A stretch of DNA of 64,000 nt from assembly GCF_902807005.1 (NCBI RefSeq), contig NZ_LR777658.1, positions 930,001 through 994,000 on the forward strand, written 5' to 3'. Origin of the DNA: Chlamydiifrater phoenicopteri. GTDB lineage: Bacteria > Chlamydiota > Chlamydiia > Chlamydiales > Chlamydiaceae. Of this stretch, positions 24,858-34,251 are shown in pieces. Under the pieces are notes generated by a model. It saw only the letters and a program-made list of their open reading frames with translations, was not told where the DNA came from and searched no databases. A program made the position numbers and the translations under genes. Position 1 is the stretch's first letter. The number at the start of each line of letters is the position of its first letter.

Positions 24858-25106
24858 TTACACAATTTTACGGTTGATTCGCCCAAGAACTTTCTGGAGG
24901 GCTAAATAACCCGCCAATAGTGTTTGTTTCTTTTCGAAAGAGTCTTTGTCAGCACCCTCTCGAAGCATCGTGTTGAGCACTCGTACTTTCTCTCCGACGG
25001 AATTATTCACCTTCTGAGCTTCTGTAGAGTCACTCATAGTAACTTCTAAATCAAAAGATTCTTGTTTATCTTTTGCACTTTTTTTTGTGCTCTCCATATT
25101 GAACAT
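24858..25106 (-). CDS. sctE: T3SS needle chaperone SctE/CdsE-like (CT665 type)
   Basis: ATG 25106 (MFNMESTKKSAKDKQ) gives 82 residues and has a purine-rich AAGGTA upstream. A longer frame to 25163 would run into sctD coding sequence and is less likely. The protein is charged and helical (VNNSVGEKVRVLNTMLREGA), consistent with the small chaperone that pairs with SctG to hold SctF. Placement directly before sctF supports it. Confidence 0.85.
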   Translation of the reverse strand: MFNMESTKKSAKDKQESFDLEVTMSDSTEAQKVNNSVGEKVRVLNTMLREGADKDSFEKKQTLLAGYLALQKVLGRINRKIV

Positions 25107-25146
25107 AAAAACAGTACCTTTTTTACAAAGCTTTTTATTTAAACGG

Positions 25147-27687
25147 CTATTTATTGTAGTCAATTTTGTACTTCAACCCGTCTCTCTCTAAGAAGATGCT
25201 ACTAGGTTGTATGCTTGTGACCGTCATACCATCAATAACGTCTCCTCGAGTAAGGATTTTTCCATTAACCACTACATTAATACTTACATCTCCATACTTG
25301 GAATATCCTGTCACTCGGTATCGATTGGGATACCGATGACTGAGATCTATAAGCCCTTCTTCTGCTGGCAACAATACAGCGAAATTCTTAACGACACGAA
25401 CACCGGACATTTCACCTAATTCCTGGATAACGGAACGGAAACGTTCATTTTCACTATTGTTTACGTAACCAGTTAAAATGAGCTCTCCATTAATGAAAGA
25501 CACTTGGATATTTCCAAAGCCATTCTGCAATAAACGTCCTTCTATGGATTTAAGCATGATATTTTCTACTATAACACTGTTGTCTAACAAAGACAGATAC
25601 TGGAAGTGCAGATTTAGGTAATCGGTAAGGCAAGCTGCTTGCTCTTCCGTTTTAACATAACCCGTTAGAACAAAGCGCCCAGGCTCAGGGGAACTCATAG
25701 AGATTCCTTTAAATTCTGGACGCTTCGAAAGAAGAATATTCATCTCTTGCCAGACAGCTTCATCATCTATTACATTGTCATCGATAGATTTAACAAAAAA
25801 GAGAGCGTCTATCTTGTACATCAGCTCACTTTTTTCTATACCATTTTTGACATGTCCAACAAGGAACAATTGTCCATTATTTTTATTAAAGGTGTATCGA
25901 ACCCCAGGGAAAAGTTTTGTAACCCCATCTAAATCTGTTTGAAAGTCTATATTCTCTATTGGGATAACTTCTTTAGAATGGAAAAGGGATGCTGTTCCTA
26001 TCCCAAACAGGATAGCTAATCCTCCAATAAACAACGTAAGGATGAACGTCCCTGTTGGCAACGTAGCCTTTTTAGCCGCCTCCTCCTCCAAACGAGCCTC
26101 TTCCATGGGATCTACTTCAGGATCCTGCCTGCCGAATAGCCCATAGTTCTCCGGGGAAAAACTAGCAACGATAGTCTCCGCGGGAGCTTGCTGGTCTATC
26201 AAAAGAAACAGCGTCGTTCCCAAAGCTACTACCATGTTTGCCGAAACAGATGAGTTGTTTTCGATCTTTCGTCCCTCAACAACAACTCCATTCTTACTAC
26301 CCAGGTCTTCAATAGTGATCGCGCCTTCATTCCCAACAACAAGTTTTGCGTGTCGATGCGAAACGCTGGTATCATCGAATACTATATCACAAGCATCAGC
26401 ACTAGATCCTATAACATACTCTTTGCCTGCATCGAGATGAAACTCTGCACCAATATTTGCTCCGGCAAGAACTTTTAATAAAAATCTTGAGGGCCGAGAC
26501 AAATCTACAGTGACATCTCCACTAGAGCTATCCAATTCTGCTGGGAAAATTCCTTTATCAAAGTCAAAAAGATCTTGAACATCAAAAGGTGCTAACACTT
26601 TAGGCTTGTTTTCCGCTGTCGGAGCCGCAGATTCTTTCTGTTGTTCTTCGGAAGCCCCATCACTACCATTAGTTTGATCAGCAGGCTTGCCTTCTTTTTC
26701 CCCTTCTTCAGAGGCTGAAGCAAGCTCTTCTCCTTCAGCATGTGTTGCTGAATTTTCTTCTACCTTTTCTTCTTGTGCCGGGGCGGCAGCAGCCTCTACA
26801 TCAGACTTTTCACTCTGAACAGCGTTTTCCCCCTCTTTAAGAGGTTTCTGCTCAACAGAATTTGCCTTGTTAGAAGCGGCCTCTCCCTCTTTTATTTTCT
26901 CTGCTTCACCTTCTTTTGGCTGAGATTCTGCCTTCTGATCAACAGGGGTTGCTGCAGAATTATCTTCCAACTTACCTTTACCTGTTCCTTTTTTATCCTC
27001 AGGACTGCCCCCTTCGCCATCTCCTTGAGAATCTTCTACACCGCTGGGACTCTCTTTGTTAGAATTCTCCTCAGCAGGTTTTTGTTCTTTCGGCTGGGCA
27101 CCTTTTGGATCCGCCTCTAAGTTTTCTGAATTATTCGGAATCTCTACCATTTTTTCTGGTTTGTCTGCATTTTTGGCTGAAGCAAGAAACGCTTCGGAAA
27201 GCGCTTGATCTTTCTCTGTAAACTCCTGAGGGGATTCGGATGCCTTGTCTTCTTTTTTCTTTCCCCGGCCTCCACTTTTCTTCTCGGAAGAACCTTTACT
27301 CTCTTTTTTCGCCCCTTTAGGTGGAGCAGCAGGAACATTCTCTGTTTCCCCGAATTCAAAGAAAAATGCTTCGTTAAAATCTTCTTCTTTTTCAATGAAA
27401 AACGAATACGTATTACTTCCCAACACTATGAGATCAGAGTCTTTTAAAGGCGCTGTCTCCGCTATAGACGCCCCATTAACAAGGACCTCCTTAGAAGAAT
27501 CCATATTCTTGATGTAATAAACATCTCCTTCTTTATAAATCAATGCTTGGCAAGAGGCCAATCCAGAGTCTTCAATAGCGATATCACTTTGCTTTGCATC
27601 TTTCCCGATAGACCAATTATCTCCTTCTTCAAGAGATAAGACCATACCAGACAAAGGTCCTTTGCTAACTACTAACCTTACCGCCAT
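25147..27687 (-). CDS. sctD: T3SS inner membrane ring protein SctD/CdsD
   Basis: This 846-residue CT664-type protein has an N-terminal FHA domain (about 1-95), then a very acidic Glu/Lys/Pro-rich linker (about 115-380). A second FHA domain lies near 415-500 (YVIGSSADACDIVFDD, SVSHRHAKLV, DLGSKNGVVVEG). A single membrane helix near 573-595 (FILTLFIGGLAILFGIGTAS) is followed by a periplasmic part with BON-like repeats. The double FHA and long linker are chlamydial traits. The intact GSS, SxxH and SKNG residues of the second FHA suggest phosphothreonine binding, perhaps of Pkn5 or PknD targets. Confidence 0.94.
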   Translation of the reverse strand: MAVRLVVSKGPLSGMVLSLEEGDNWSIGKDAKQSDIAIEDSGLASCQALIYKEGDVYYIKNMDSSKEVLVNGASIAETAPLKDSDLIVLGSNTYSFFIEKEEDFNEAFFFEFGETENVPAAPPKGAKKESKGSSEKKSGGRGKKKEDKASESPQEFTEKDQALSEAFLASAKNADKPEKMVEIPNNSENLEADPKGAQPKEQKPAEENSNKESPSGVEDSQGDGEGGSPEDKKGTGKGKLEDNSAATPVDQKAESQPKEGEAEKIKEGEAASNKANSVEQKPLKEGENAVQSEKSDVEAAAAPAQEEKVEENSATHAEGEELASASEEGEKEGKPADQTNGSDGASEEQQKESAAPTAENKPKVLAPFDVQDLFDFDKGIFPAELDSSSGDVTVDLSRPSRFLLKVLAGANIGAEFHLDAGKEYVIGSSADACDIVFDDTSVSHRHAKLVVGNEGAITIEDLGSKNGVVVEGRKIENNSSVSANMVVALGTTLFLLIDQQAPAETIVASFSPENYGLFGRQDPEVDPMEEARLEEEAAKKATLPTGTFILTLFIGGLAILFGIGTASLFHSKEVIPIENIDFQTDLDGVTKLFPGVRYTFNKNNGQLFLVGHVKNGIEKSELMYKIDALFFVKSIDDNVIDDEAVWQEMNILLSKRPEFKGISMSSPEPGRFVLTGYVKTEEQAACLTDYLNLHFQYLSLLDNSVIVENIMLKSIEGRLLQNGFGNIQVSFINGELILTGYVNNSENERFRSVIQELGEMSGVRVVKNFAVLLPAEEGLIDLSHRYPNRYRVTGYSKYGDVSINVVVNGKILTRGDVIDGMTVTSIQPSSIFLERDGLKYKIDYNK

Positions 27688-27698
27688 ACCTTTCTTAC

Positions 27699-28094
27699 CT
27701 ATCCGCTTTTGGCCAATGACAAGCTATCTCGCCAAGATTCTGAATAATTCACAAACGATTCCACGCCGCGCACAAAGTCCTCGTAAGAAATATCACCAGG
27801 AAATTTCTTTACAAAGACGACATTTTCCTCAGGGTCTAGCCCTAGGGCTGCCCCGCCTGTTTCCCTCCCAAACAAATTACCCACCATCATTTCCAGGTGA
27901 GCCTTTGCTTGGTCTGCAGAAGCGGCTAACGTTCCAAAGGAAACCATTAAAACGATGTTATTGTCAGCATTTTGATATGCCCGCACGCGCGTCTTCTCTC
28001 CTACGGGGAACACAAAAGCTCCTTCAGCATCCAGCTCCGTTTCAGAAGAGACGCCCAAATACTGGGCTAAACTTTTTACCAATTTTTCCAACAT
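27699..28094 (-). CDS. scc4: T3SS chaperone Scc4-like (CT663 type)
   Basis: MLEKLVKSLAQYLGVSSETE starts at ATG 28094 and gives 131 residues; an upstream TTG at 28130 is possible but too close to its AGGAG. The N-terminal helix followed by alternating strands (DAEGAFVFPV, NNIVLMVSFGTLA) and an acidic C-terminal helix are typical of class I T3SS chaperones. In C. trachomatis, Scc4 (CT663) is reported to be both a chaperone and a modulator of sigma66 RNA polymerase. It is the first gene of this operon, 11 bases upstream of sctD. Confidence 0.82.
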   Translation of the reverse strand: MLEKLVKSLAQYLGVSSETELDAEGAFVFPVGEKTRVRAYQNADNNIVLMVSFGTLAASADQAKAHLEMMVGNLFGRETGGAALGLDPEENVVFVKKFPGDISYEDFVRGVESFVNYSESWRDSLSLAKSG

Positions 28095-28536
28095 ACAGCT
28101 TCGCCATCGGGCCGTCTTCTCAAGACTCAAAGCTCCTGAAGAAGCAGAGAAAAATGTTCCTCAAAAAAAACACAAAGAACACCCCTCGTCAACCACCACC
28201 ATCTTCTTTTTTCGACTTAACACTGAGTTATGCCAACAAAAAGGTTAAAATTAAAAAGGATTTCTTCTGTCTTTATTAGCATTTTAATTTTGTCTGTTTT
28301 ATGTTTTTAATAATAAATAACAAACGACTCTTGCGATAACAAGACCAAAAAATGCTTTTTTTACATGAGCATTGTTCTCCTAATGAAAATCCAGACTTGC
28401 GCCTAAGCGCCCACTAAATATTAATAAAAACTAAGAAAACAAATCCCCCGCAGGCTCAAGATCAACCCTATGCGCCCAGGTGTTAGGGTATTTTCGGAAA
28501 ACGAATATGTCAAGAGATGAATTAGATTCAAGACTA
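28095..28536. other. Non-coding stretch between hemA and the T3SS operon
   Basis: No convincing gene lies in these 442 bases. The part near 28200-28330 is strongly AT-rich and must contain the promoter of the leftward T3SS operon; I cannot choose a clear -10/-35 pair. AATGCT/AGCATT (28351-28372) is a weak hairpin that could end hemA transcription. Confidence 0.5.
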
Positions 28537-29586
28537 TCAACAGCTTACAACCTCTTCCTCATACGTCAAATTATAAGATCCCACAGACTGCCCAGAAACT
28601 CTTTCTAAAAAAAAGTTCCAATATTTCTCTGCAGACAAGGCCAAAAATTTTTCTGCTAATTTTTTTTTCTCTAGTCCCTCCTTTGACATAGAAAGTGAAT
28701 ATATTTTACTATTAATGACCTCCATATCAAAAAACTTTGCCCCTTTCGAACCTCTACCTAAAGAAACAACGCTAGGAACACTCAAATCCACAATTATTCT
28801 TTCTGGAAAAGAAAACAACCCTTCTAAAAGATTTGGAGTTTGAGAAAAATCAGTAGTAGTCCCAAAAACAACTACCTCATAATTATCAAAAAAAGACAAC
28901 TGCCGCCTGGAAATAATTTTTACGCTTCTTGCCGAAGACACGGAATCCGAACAAAAAATAAAATTCGATCGTCCATGCCTCCTAAAAAAAGAAGCTATTT
29001 TACAATTTATTGTCGAATAGCCGACAAAAACTATTTTTGCATCAAGGGCTTTGTGTTCCAACAAACTATAAACCACAGCTTCTGTTGTAACCTGTCCTCC
29101 TTGCAATACTTTTCCCGATCGAAAGGCTTTTCCTTCTTTTAACGCTTTCTGGAAAAGGTAATGCAAAGCTGACGGTATCCTCCCTTTTTTTATTGTTTGG
29201 GCGTATGCTCGCTTCACTTGGCCCTGGATTTCCGTTTCACCCAAAACCACACTATCACACCCTGCAACAACTTTAAACAAATGCGTATAACAATCTAGCC
29301 CAAAATGAATATACCCAAGGGGAAGAGCTTCGTCATCCGTACAACGGTTGTTCTCCCAACACATTCTCAACCCGAGAAAATGAATTTCCTTCTGGAATTC
29401 TGACAGCAGAGAGGAATATTCTACGTTCGTGCAAAAATATAACTCAGCCCGATTACAAGTAACAAGAAGCACAGAAGAGCCAGAGAACTTCCGCTCCTCA
29501 CTCAATCGGCAAAAAAAATCTATGACCGTTTCCCTATCCTTCGAAGAAGCTAAACGGTAATTAATGCCAAAAACTCCGACACTCAT
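28537..29586 (-). CDS. hemA: Glutamyl-tRNA reductase
   Basis: The 349-residue enzyme reduces Glu-tRNA to glutamate-1-semialdehyde, the first committed step of tetrapyrrole synthesis. The active-site region is VLLVTCNRAELYF (catalytic Cys), followed by GCDSVVLGETEIQGQVKRAY. A weak nucleotide-binding region follows (KIVFVGYSTINCKIASFF). The usual GxGxxG is poorly conserved (GYSTIN), as is common in chlamydial HemA. This is the CT662 type. It is divergent from parE. Confidence 0.92.
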   Translation of the reverse strand: MSVGVFGINYRLASSKDRETVIDFFCRLSEERKFSGSSVLLVTCNRAELYFCTNVEYSSLLSEFQKEIHFLGLRMCWENNRCTDDEALPLGYIHFGLDCYTHLFKVVAGCDSVVLGETEIQGQVKRAYAQTIKKGRIPSALHYLFQKALKEGKAFRSGKVLQGGQVTTEAVVYSLLEHKALDAKIVFVGYSTINCKIASFFRRHGRSNFIFCSDSVSSARSVKIISRRQLSFFDNYEVVVFGTTTDFSQTPNLLEGLFSFPERIIVDLSVPSVVSLGRGSKGAKFFDMEVINSKIYSLSMSKEGLEKKKLAEKFLALSAEKYWNFFLERVSGQSVGSYNLTYEEEVVSC

Positions 29587-29762
29587 TCTTTATCCTAAAC
29601 AGGAAGTTCGATCAAAACCACAACAAACCCAGAGAAAGTCCTGCTGTATAAAGAAATAGAAAATTAGATGCTATAAAATTATCCAATACACTATAAGCGC
29701 CCCGAGGAAAAAAAGAACCCAACTAAAGTAAAAAAAATAACATAAAAGACGCCTAAGCCTAT

Positions 29763-31580
29763 ATGACCTCGTCGTACACAGAAAAGCACATTTTAACTCT
29801 GGACTCTTTAAATCATATTCGATTGCGCGCGGGCATGTACATTGGGAGACTCGGCAACGGCAAACACACCGATGATGGAATATATGTCTTGCTTAAAGAA
29901 GTCATCGATAACGCTATTGATGAATTCATTATGGGGCATGGGAATCATATCCACATCACTTTAGACAAAGTGAAACAACAAATAGTCGTTCGAGATTATG
30001 GTAGAGGTATTCCTCAAGGAAAAGTTATTGACTGTGTCTCTAAAATCAACACGGGAGCAAAATACACTGAGGATGTATTTTCTTTTTCTGTTGGTCTTAA
30101 TGGCGTTGGTCTTAAAGCTGTAAACGCATTATCTTCTTTCTTTGCAGTCAAAACCATTCGAAAAAAAAAATCTTTTGAGGCCCTTTTTCATCAAGGAGTT
30201 TTAACTCATACCGAAGAATCTTCTTCTAAAGAGCCTGACGGAACCACGATAACCTTCATTCCAGACAATACCATTTTTGATCATCCTGTATTCTTGGAAG
30301 AAATTATTAGAGACAAACTAAAAAACTACGCTTATCTACACAGAGGCCTTACGCTCCACTATAACGGAGAAATTTTTTCTTCAAAAAACGGTCTTCGCGA
30401 TCTACTAGAAGAAAAGGTGTGTAACAGCAACCTTTATTCCCCATTCACATATTCCGATCAAGATATTGAGTACTGCTTTACCCATTCCAACAGCAGCACA
30501 GAGACCTATCTTTCTTTCGTTAATGGACAGCACACTGTTGACGGAGGAACACATCTTTCTGCTTTCAAAGAGGCCCTCACTCGAACCATCAACGATTTTT
30601 TTAACAAAAATTTCCAAAGCTCCGATGTTCGTGAAGGCATTACCGGATGCTTTTCAGTAAAAGTACGTACACCTATTTTTGAGTCTCAAACAAAGAACAA
30701 ACTGGGTAATACAGACATTAAAACACCTATTGTTGCTCGCGTTAGAGACTCCTTAACCAAGCTCTTACACGCGGATAAAGAACGCGCCCAAATTCTTCTG
30801 GAAAGAATCAAACTGAATGAAAAAACTAGAAAAAACATTCAATTTCTTAAACAAGAACTAAAAGATAAACAAAAAAAAACTCTCTATAAGATTCCTAAGT
30901 TAAGAGATTGTAAGTTTCACTATAGCGACAAATCCTTGTACGGAGAATCTTCCATGATCTTTCTGACAGAAGGAGAGTCCGCTTCAGCTTCCATTCTTTC
31001 TTCTCGCAATCCGTTAACCCAGGCAGTATTTTCTCTTCGAGGGAAACCCATGAACGTTTTCTCTCTAGAAGAGGGGCAAGTCTACAAAAACGATGAACTC
31101 TTCTATCTATCTTCTGCGCTAGGAATAAAAGATTTCCATGACACCACCCTTCTACGCTATGCTAAAGTAGTCCTGGCCACAGACGCCGATGTTGATGGCA
31201 TGCATATCCGCAATCTTTTGATCACCTTTTTCTTAAAAACTTTTCGACAACTAGTTTTAGAAAATCGGTTATTTATTTTGGAAACCCCTCTATTCAAAGT
31301 TCGTTACAAGGAAAAAACTTTCTATTGCTACTCCGAAGAGGAAAAAGATTCTACAATCAAAACCTTGGGGAAAAAAACTTCCCTAGAAATCACTCGATTT
31401 AAAGGCTTGGGAGAGATTTCTCCAAAAGAATTTAAATCCTTCATCGGACCCGACATTCGCTTAACACCTGTAACCCTTTTAAATCCAGAAACTATTGATG
31501 AAACCATGAACTTTTACATGGGTAAAAACACCCAAAAACGTAAACGCTTTATCATAGAAAATCTCATAGCGGAACTTTAA
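29763..31580 (+). CDS. parE: DNA topoisomerase IV-type subunit B (GyrB2/ParE)
   Basis: The 605-residue type IIA ATPase subunit has GHKL motifs EVIDNAIDEFIMGHG, DYGRGIPQG and LNGVGLKAVNALSS. The TOPRIM domain shows TEGESASASI and the metal site DADVDGMHIRN. It is shorter than GyrB (about 800 residues), consistent with ParE or the chlamydial second GyrB (CT661). The partner gene follows after 9 bases. Confidence 0.95.
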   Translation: MTSSYTEKHILTLDSLNHIRLRAGMYIGRLGNGKHTDDGIYVLLKEVIDNAIDEFIMGHGNHIHITLDKVKQQIVVRDYGRGIPQGKVIDCVSKINTGAKYTEDVFSFSVGLNGVGLKAVNALSSFFAVKTIRKKKSFEALFHQGVLTHTEESSSKEPDGTTITFIPDNTIFDHPVFLEEIIRDKLKNYAYLHRGLTLHYNGEIFSSKNGLRDLLEEKVCNSNLYSPFTYSDQDIEYCFTHSNSSTETYLSFVNGQHTVDGGTHLSAFKEALTRTINDFFNKNFQSSDVREGITGCFSVKVRTPIFESQTKNKLGNTDIKTPIVARVRDSLTKLLHADKERAQILLERIKLNEKTRKNIQFLKQELKDKQKKTLYKIPKLRDCKFHYSDKSLYGESSMIFLTEGESASASILSSRNPLTQAVFSLRGKPMNVFSLEEGQVYKNDELFYLSSALGIKDFHDTTLLRYAKVVLATDADVDGMHIRNLLITFFLKTFRQLVLENRLFILETPLFKVRYKEKTFYCYSEEEKDSTIKTLGKKTSLEITRFKGLGEISPKEFKSFIGPDIRLTPVTLLNPETIDETMNFYMGKNTQKRKRFIIENLIAEL

Positions 31581-31589
31581 GAGCCTACC

Positions 31590-33008
31590 ATGCAAGATGT
31601 CTCAGACCTATTTAAAACGCACTTTCTACACTATGCCTCTTACGTCATTCTCGAACGTGCTATCCCTCATGTTTTAGACGGCCTGAAGCCTGTGCAAAGA
31701 CGTTTGTTATGGACACTCTTTCGCATGGATGATAACAAAATGCACAAGGTCGCGAACATTGCAGGGCGTACCATGGCTTTGCACCCTCACGGAGATGCTC
31801 CTATAGTGGAAGCCCTTGTCGTTTTGGCTAACAAGGGATATCTAATAGACACACAAGGAAACTTTGGAAACCCTCTAACAGGCGACCCACACGCCGCTGC
31901 TCGTTATATAGAAGCCCGACTATCCTCGCTCGCAAAAGAAACGCTTTTCAATACAGATCTTATATCCTTCCACCCATCCTACGATGGTCGCGAATCTGAA
32001 CCAGATGTTTTGCCAGCAAAAATTCCTCTCCTTCTTTTGCACGGAGTTGATGGTATTGCTGTGGGGATGACGACAAAAATTTTCCCACACAACTTTACAG
32101 AGCTTCTACAAGCTCAAATTCACTATTTGGAAAATAAAACATTTTGTTTCTACCCAGACTTTCCTTCGGGAGGCATCATGGATGCCTCTAATTACCAAGA
32201 TGGAAAAGGCTCCATCACTTTACGAGCTTCTATAGAAATACCCAACAACAAGACGTTAATAATAAAGGAATTATGTCCCTACACCACAACAGAATCGCTC
32301 ATTCGATCCATAGAACAAGCGGCCAAACGAGGTCTTTTTAAAATCGACAGCATCCAAGATTTCTCTACAGAGAAACCAGAAATAGAAATTAAACTTCCAA
32401 AAGGTTGTTATGCAGAAGAACTTCTCCCTAAACTTTTCAAACACACAGAATGTGAGGTAACTCTCTTTCCTCACACAACGGTCATCTACGAAGATAAACC
32501 CATAGAACCGACTCTATCGGAGATCTTACAATTACATACCGACAATTTACTGAACTTATTGAAGAAAGAATTAGAAATTCAACGGACAGAATTACAACAA
32601 TCTCGTCTAAGAAAAACGGTGGAATACATTTTTATTAAACACAAACTTTATGACGCCATTAGAGCTTCTGATACAACCTCTTTGCTTGAAGAAAAGGTTC
32701 TACAAGCTCTACAACCATTCCACAAAGAGTTACCATCTCCTCCAACTAAAGCCGACGCTTCCTACCTGATTTCCATACCCATAAGAAAAATTCTTTCTTT
32801 CAATGAACAAAACACAAAAAACAACTTGGAGCAAATAGACAAAGCAATAACTTCAGTAGAGCAACAGCTGACGGACATGCGCAAAGTAACTATCAAATAT
32901 CTGAAAAAATTAATGACCAAATATAAAGCTTTTGGAATACGGAAAACCAAACTGACATCTTTTGATGAAACATCCACACCTGCCCGCAAAGAAAAAACTT
33001 TATTCTAA
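31590..33008 (+). CDS. parC: DNA topoisomerase IV-type subunit A (GyrA2/ParC), short form
   Basis: The breakage-rejoining domain starts with LKPVQRRLLWTLFRMDD. HGDAPIVEALVVLANKG follows, and the catalytic Tyr sits in AARYIEARLSSLA (about residue 110). At 472 residues it stops after the coiled coil and lacks the C-terminal DNA-wrapping beta-pinwheel of GyrA (about 840 residues). From memory, chlamydial CT660 is similarly short. It is co-transcribed with parE. Confidence 0.95.
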   Translation: MQDVSDLFKTHFLHYASYVILERAIPHVLDGLKPVQRRLLWTLFRMDDNKMHKVANIAGRTMALHPHGDAPIVEALVVLANKGYLIDTQGNFGNPLTGDPHAAARYIEARLSSLAKETLFNTDLISFHPSYDGRESEPDVLPAKIPLLLLHGVDGIAVGMTTKIFPHNFTELLQAQIHYLENKTFCFYPDFPSGGIMDASNYQDGKGSITLRASIEIPNNKTLIIKELCPYTTTESLIRSIEQAAKRGLFKIDSIQDFSTEKPEIEIKLPKGCYAEELLPKLFKHTECEVTLFPHTTVIYEDKPIEPTLSEILQLHTDNLLNLLKKELEIQRTELQQSRLRKTVEYIFIKHKLYDAIRASDTTSLLEEKVLQALQPFHKELPSPPTKADASYLISIPIRKILSFNEQNTKNNLEQIDKAITSVEQQLTDMRKVTIKYLKKLMTKYKAFGIRKTKLTSFDETSTPARKEKTLF

Positions 33009-33160
33009 ATAAAGCCTTTAAAATAAGTTTAAGAAAATTACTACTAATACTTTTCAAGTTTTTCTTTTTACAAAATCAGATAAGAATCGAAAATAATTTT
33101 TTCTAAGTATATACTCCGTTATATAAGACAGTATTTTCTCAACGCCTGCGGAGCTTTATT

Positions 33161-33454
33161 ATGGAAAAATCTCCCGTTACAACTTCAGGACCCTACTTAG
33201 GGAAAACATCTTCCGTCAAAGAACGTGCCCCCGAATACTTAACACCCACCAACACAACGTTCTCCGGCCCCGTCAAAACTCTGGGAGATCTCCGTCAGGC
33301 ACTGATACAGCAGTTCGGTCCCGAACAAGGGAAAAAAATGTACGACCAATTTTACTCGTCTATATTAATCATGTGCTTTGGGACAGTTCATAAAGAATCC
33401 GATAGAGCTCAGCGGGCAGCAAAAAAAATGCGTTCAGCATACAAAAATCACTAG
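33161..33454 (+). CDS. Conserved small chlamydial hypothetical (CT659 position)
   Basis: A 97-residue protein begins MEKSPVTTSGPYLGKTSSVK after a GGAG site at 33150-33153. The N-terminal half is Thr/Ser/Pro-rich and probably unstructured. The C-terminal half is a helical domain (KTLGDLRQALIQQFGPEQGK, then a basic end AQRAAKKMRSAYKNH). It occupies the CT659 position after parC. Function unknown; a small T3SS-secreted or nucleic-acid-binding protein would fit, but this is a guess. Confidence 0.7.
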   Translation: MEKSPVTTSGPYLGKTSSVKERAPEYLTPTNTTFSGPVKTLGDLRQALIQQFGPEQGKKMYDQFYSSILIMCFGTVHKESDRAQRAAKKMRSAYKNH

Positions 33455-33462
33455 TATTCTTT

Positions 33463-33840
33463 ATGGTCGAAAGCTTCTTGGCTCTGCAACTTGACCCGTT
33501 GTACCAAAAACATTTGGCCGCCATGCCCCCTAAAAAGTTGGCTTTGTGGTTGAACCAAGATAACTACATGTCTGTGATTTCTACAAAAAAATTTTCCACA
33601 CAAGAAAACTTTTTCGAAGTTTTACTACTAGTGAAACCCATAACTTTTAGTATCACCCACGACTATTTTCAATTGTTATATCGACATGTATCTAGCTTTC
33701 TCACCAACACTTTAAAAATGCCAACATCTTGTGCGGAAAATCTATTTGTTTTTTGTTGTCAACAGAAGGACTTCTCCTTTGTAACTACAGAAACTCTTAA
33801 TTCTTTTTTATATTCAAATAACCTCCTAAGCCGCTTGTAA
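33463..33840 (+). CDS. Hypothetical protein, 125 residues, unrecognised
   Basis: The frame starts 9 bases after the previous gene and gives a mixed helical protein with many aromatics and Leu (MVESFLALQLDPLYQKHLAA, ENFFEVLLLVKPITFSITHD). It has three Cys in CAENLFVFCC. No signal or membrane segment is clear. I recognise no family. Tight spacing suggests co-expression with the CT659-position gene, perhaps as a partner or chaperone. Confidence 0.6.
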   Translation: MVESFLALQLDPLYQKHLAAMPPKKLALWLNQDNYMSVISTKKFSTQENFFEVLLLVKPITFSITHDYFQLLYRHVSSFLTNTLKMPTSCAENLFVFCCQQKDFSFVTTETLNSFLYSNNLLSRL

Positions 33841-34251
33841 AAGGTCTTTCTCTAATTATTTTTTCTAAATAAAAAATCATTGAGAAAACGTCCTTAAACC
33901 AAAAATTTCTAAGAGAAAACTCTTCGTTAACTAAGGATCTTCCCCTATTTCATGAAAAAAATCAGAAAATCCAACTTTTTAATTAAAAAAAAACAACGCT
34001 TCATTTAAGCTCTTCACCCTAGCGAATGTTGAGCGGAAACTTTTCTCTTCTAAAGTCTTCGGGAAATGTTCGGTAAGATGTACAGAGCAAGTCCTTAATT
34101 TCAAGACTACAGTCACAGCCCCCCTGTGGTGCTGGGTCTTGATCTTAAGGCATTTTTGGGTTGCCTTTAGCGTCGAAGGCCCCGCGCGCGGTGAGCTCCT
34201 AGCTAGGAGACGTCGGCGAAACCCTCTTTTTTCTTCTCTTTAGTGCTTCCC
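33841..34251 (+). other. Long non-coding stretch with structured leader upstream of the rluD family gene
   Basis: These 411 bases hold no gene. The left part is AT-rich, with A-tracts. The right part folds strongly: hairpin A (34093-34150), formed by CCTTAA/TTAAGG, TCAAGAC/GTCTTGA and CACAG/CTGTG; hairpin B, AAGGCA/TGCCTT (34147-34167); and the palindrome CTCCTAGCTAGGAG (34196-34209) next to a GC-rich CCCCGCGCGCGG segment. It may be a 5' leader or a separate small RNA. Confidence 0.55.
34093..34209 (+). ncRNA. Candidate structured RNA or riboregulatory leader
   Basis: Three adjacent stem-loops in 117 bases stand out from AT-rich surroundings and end about 40 bases before a start codon that lacks a visible Shine-Dalgarno sequence. 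I compared it by eye with tmRNA, RNase P RNA and 4.5S RNA key motifs and saw none. The strand is uncertain; + is chosen because the downstream gene reads that way. Confidence 0.35.

Noticed and set aside
28095-28536. A small gene or riboswitch upstream of scc4
   Set aside because: No frame with a ribosome site and no convincing conserved structure were found.
30161-30170. A10 tract in parE as a phase-variable repeat
   Set aside because: It encodes Lys codons within a conserved essential gene; a slippage switch there is implausible and homopolymers are common in this AT-rich DNA.
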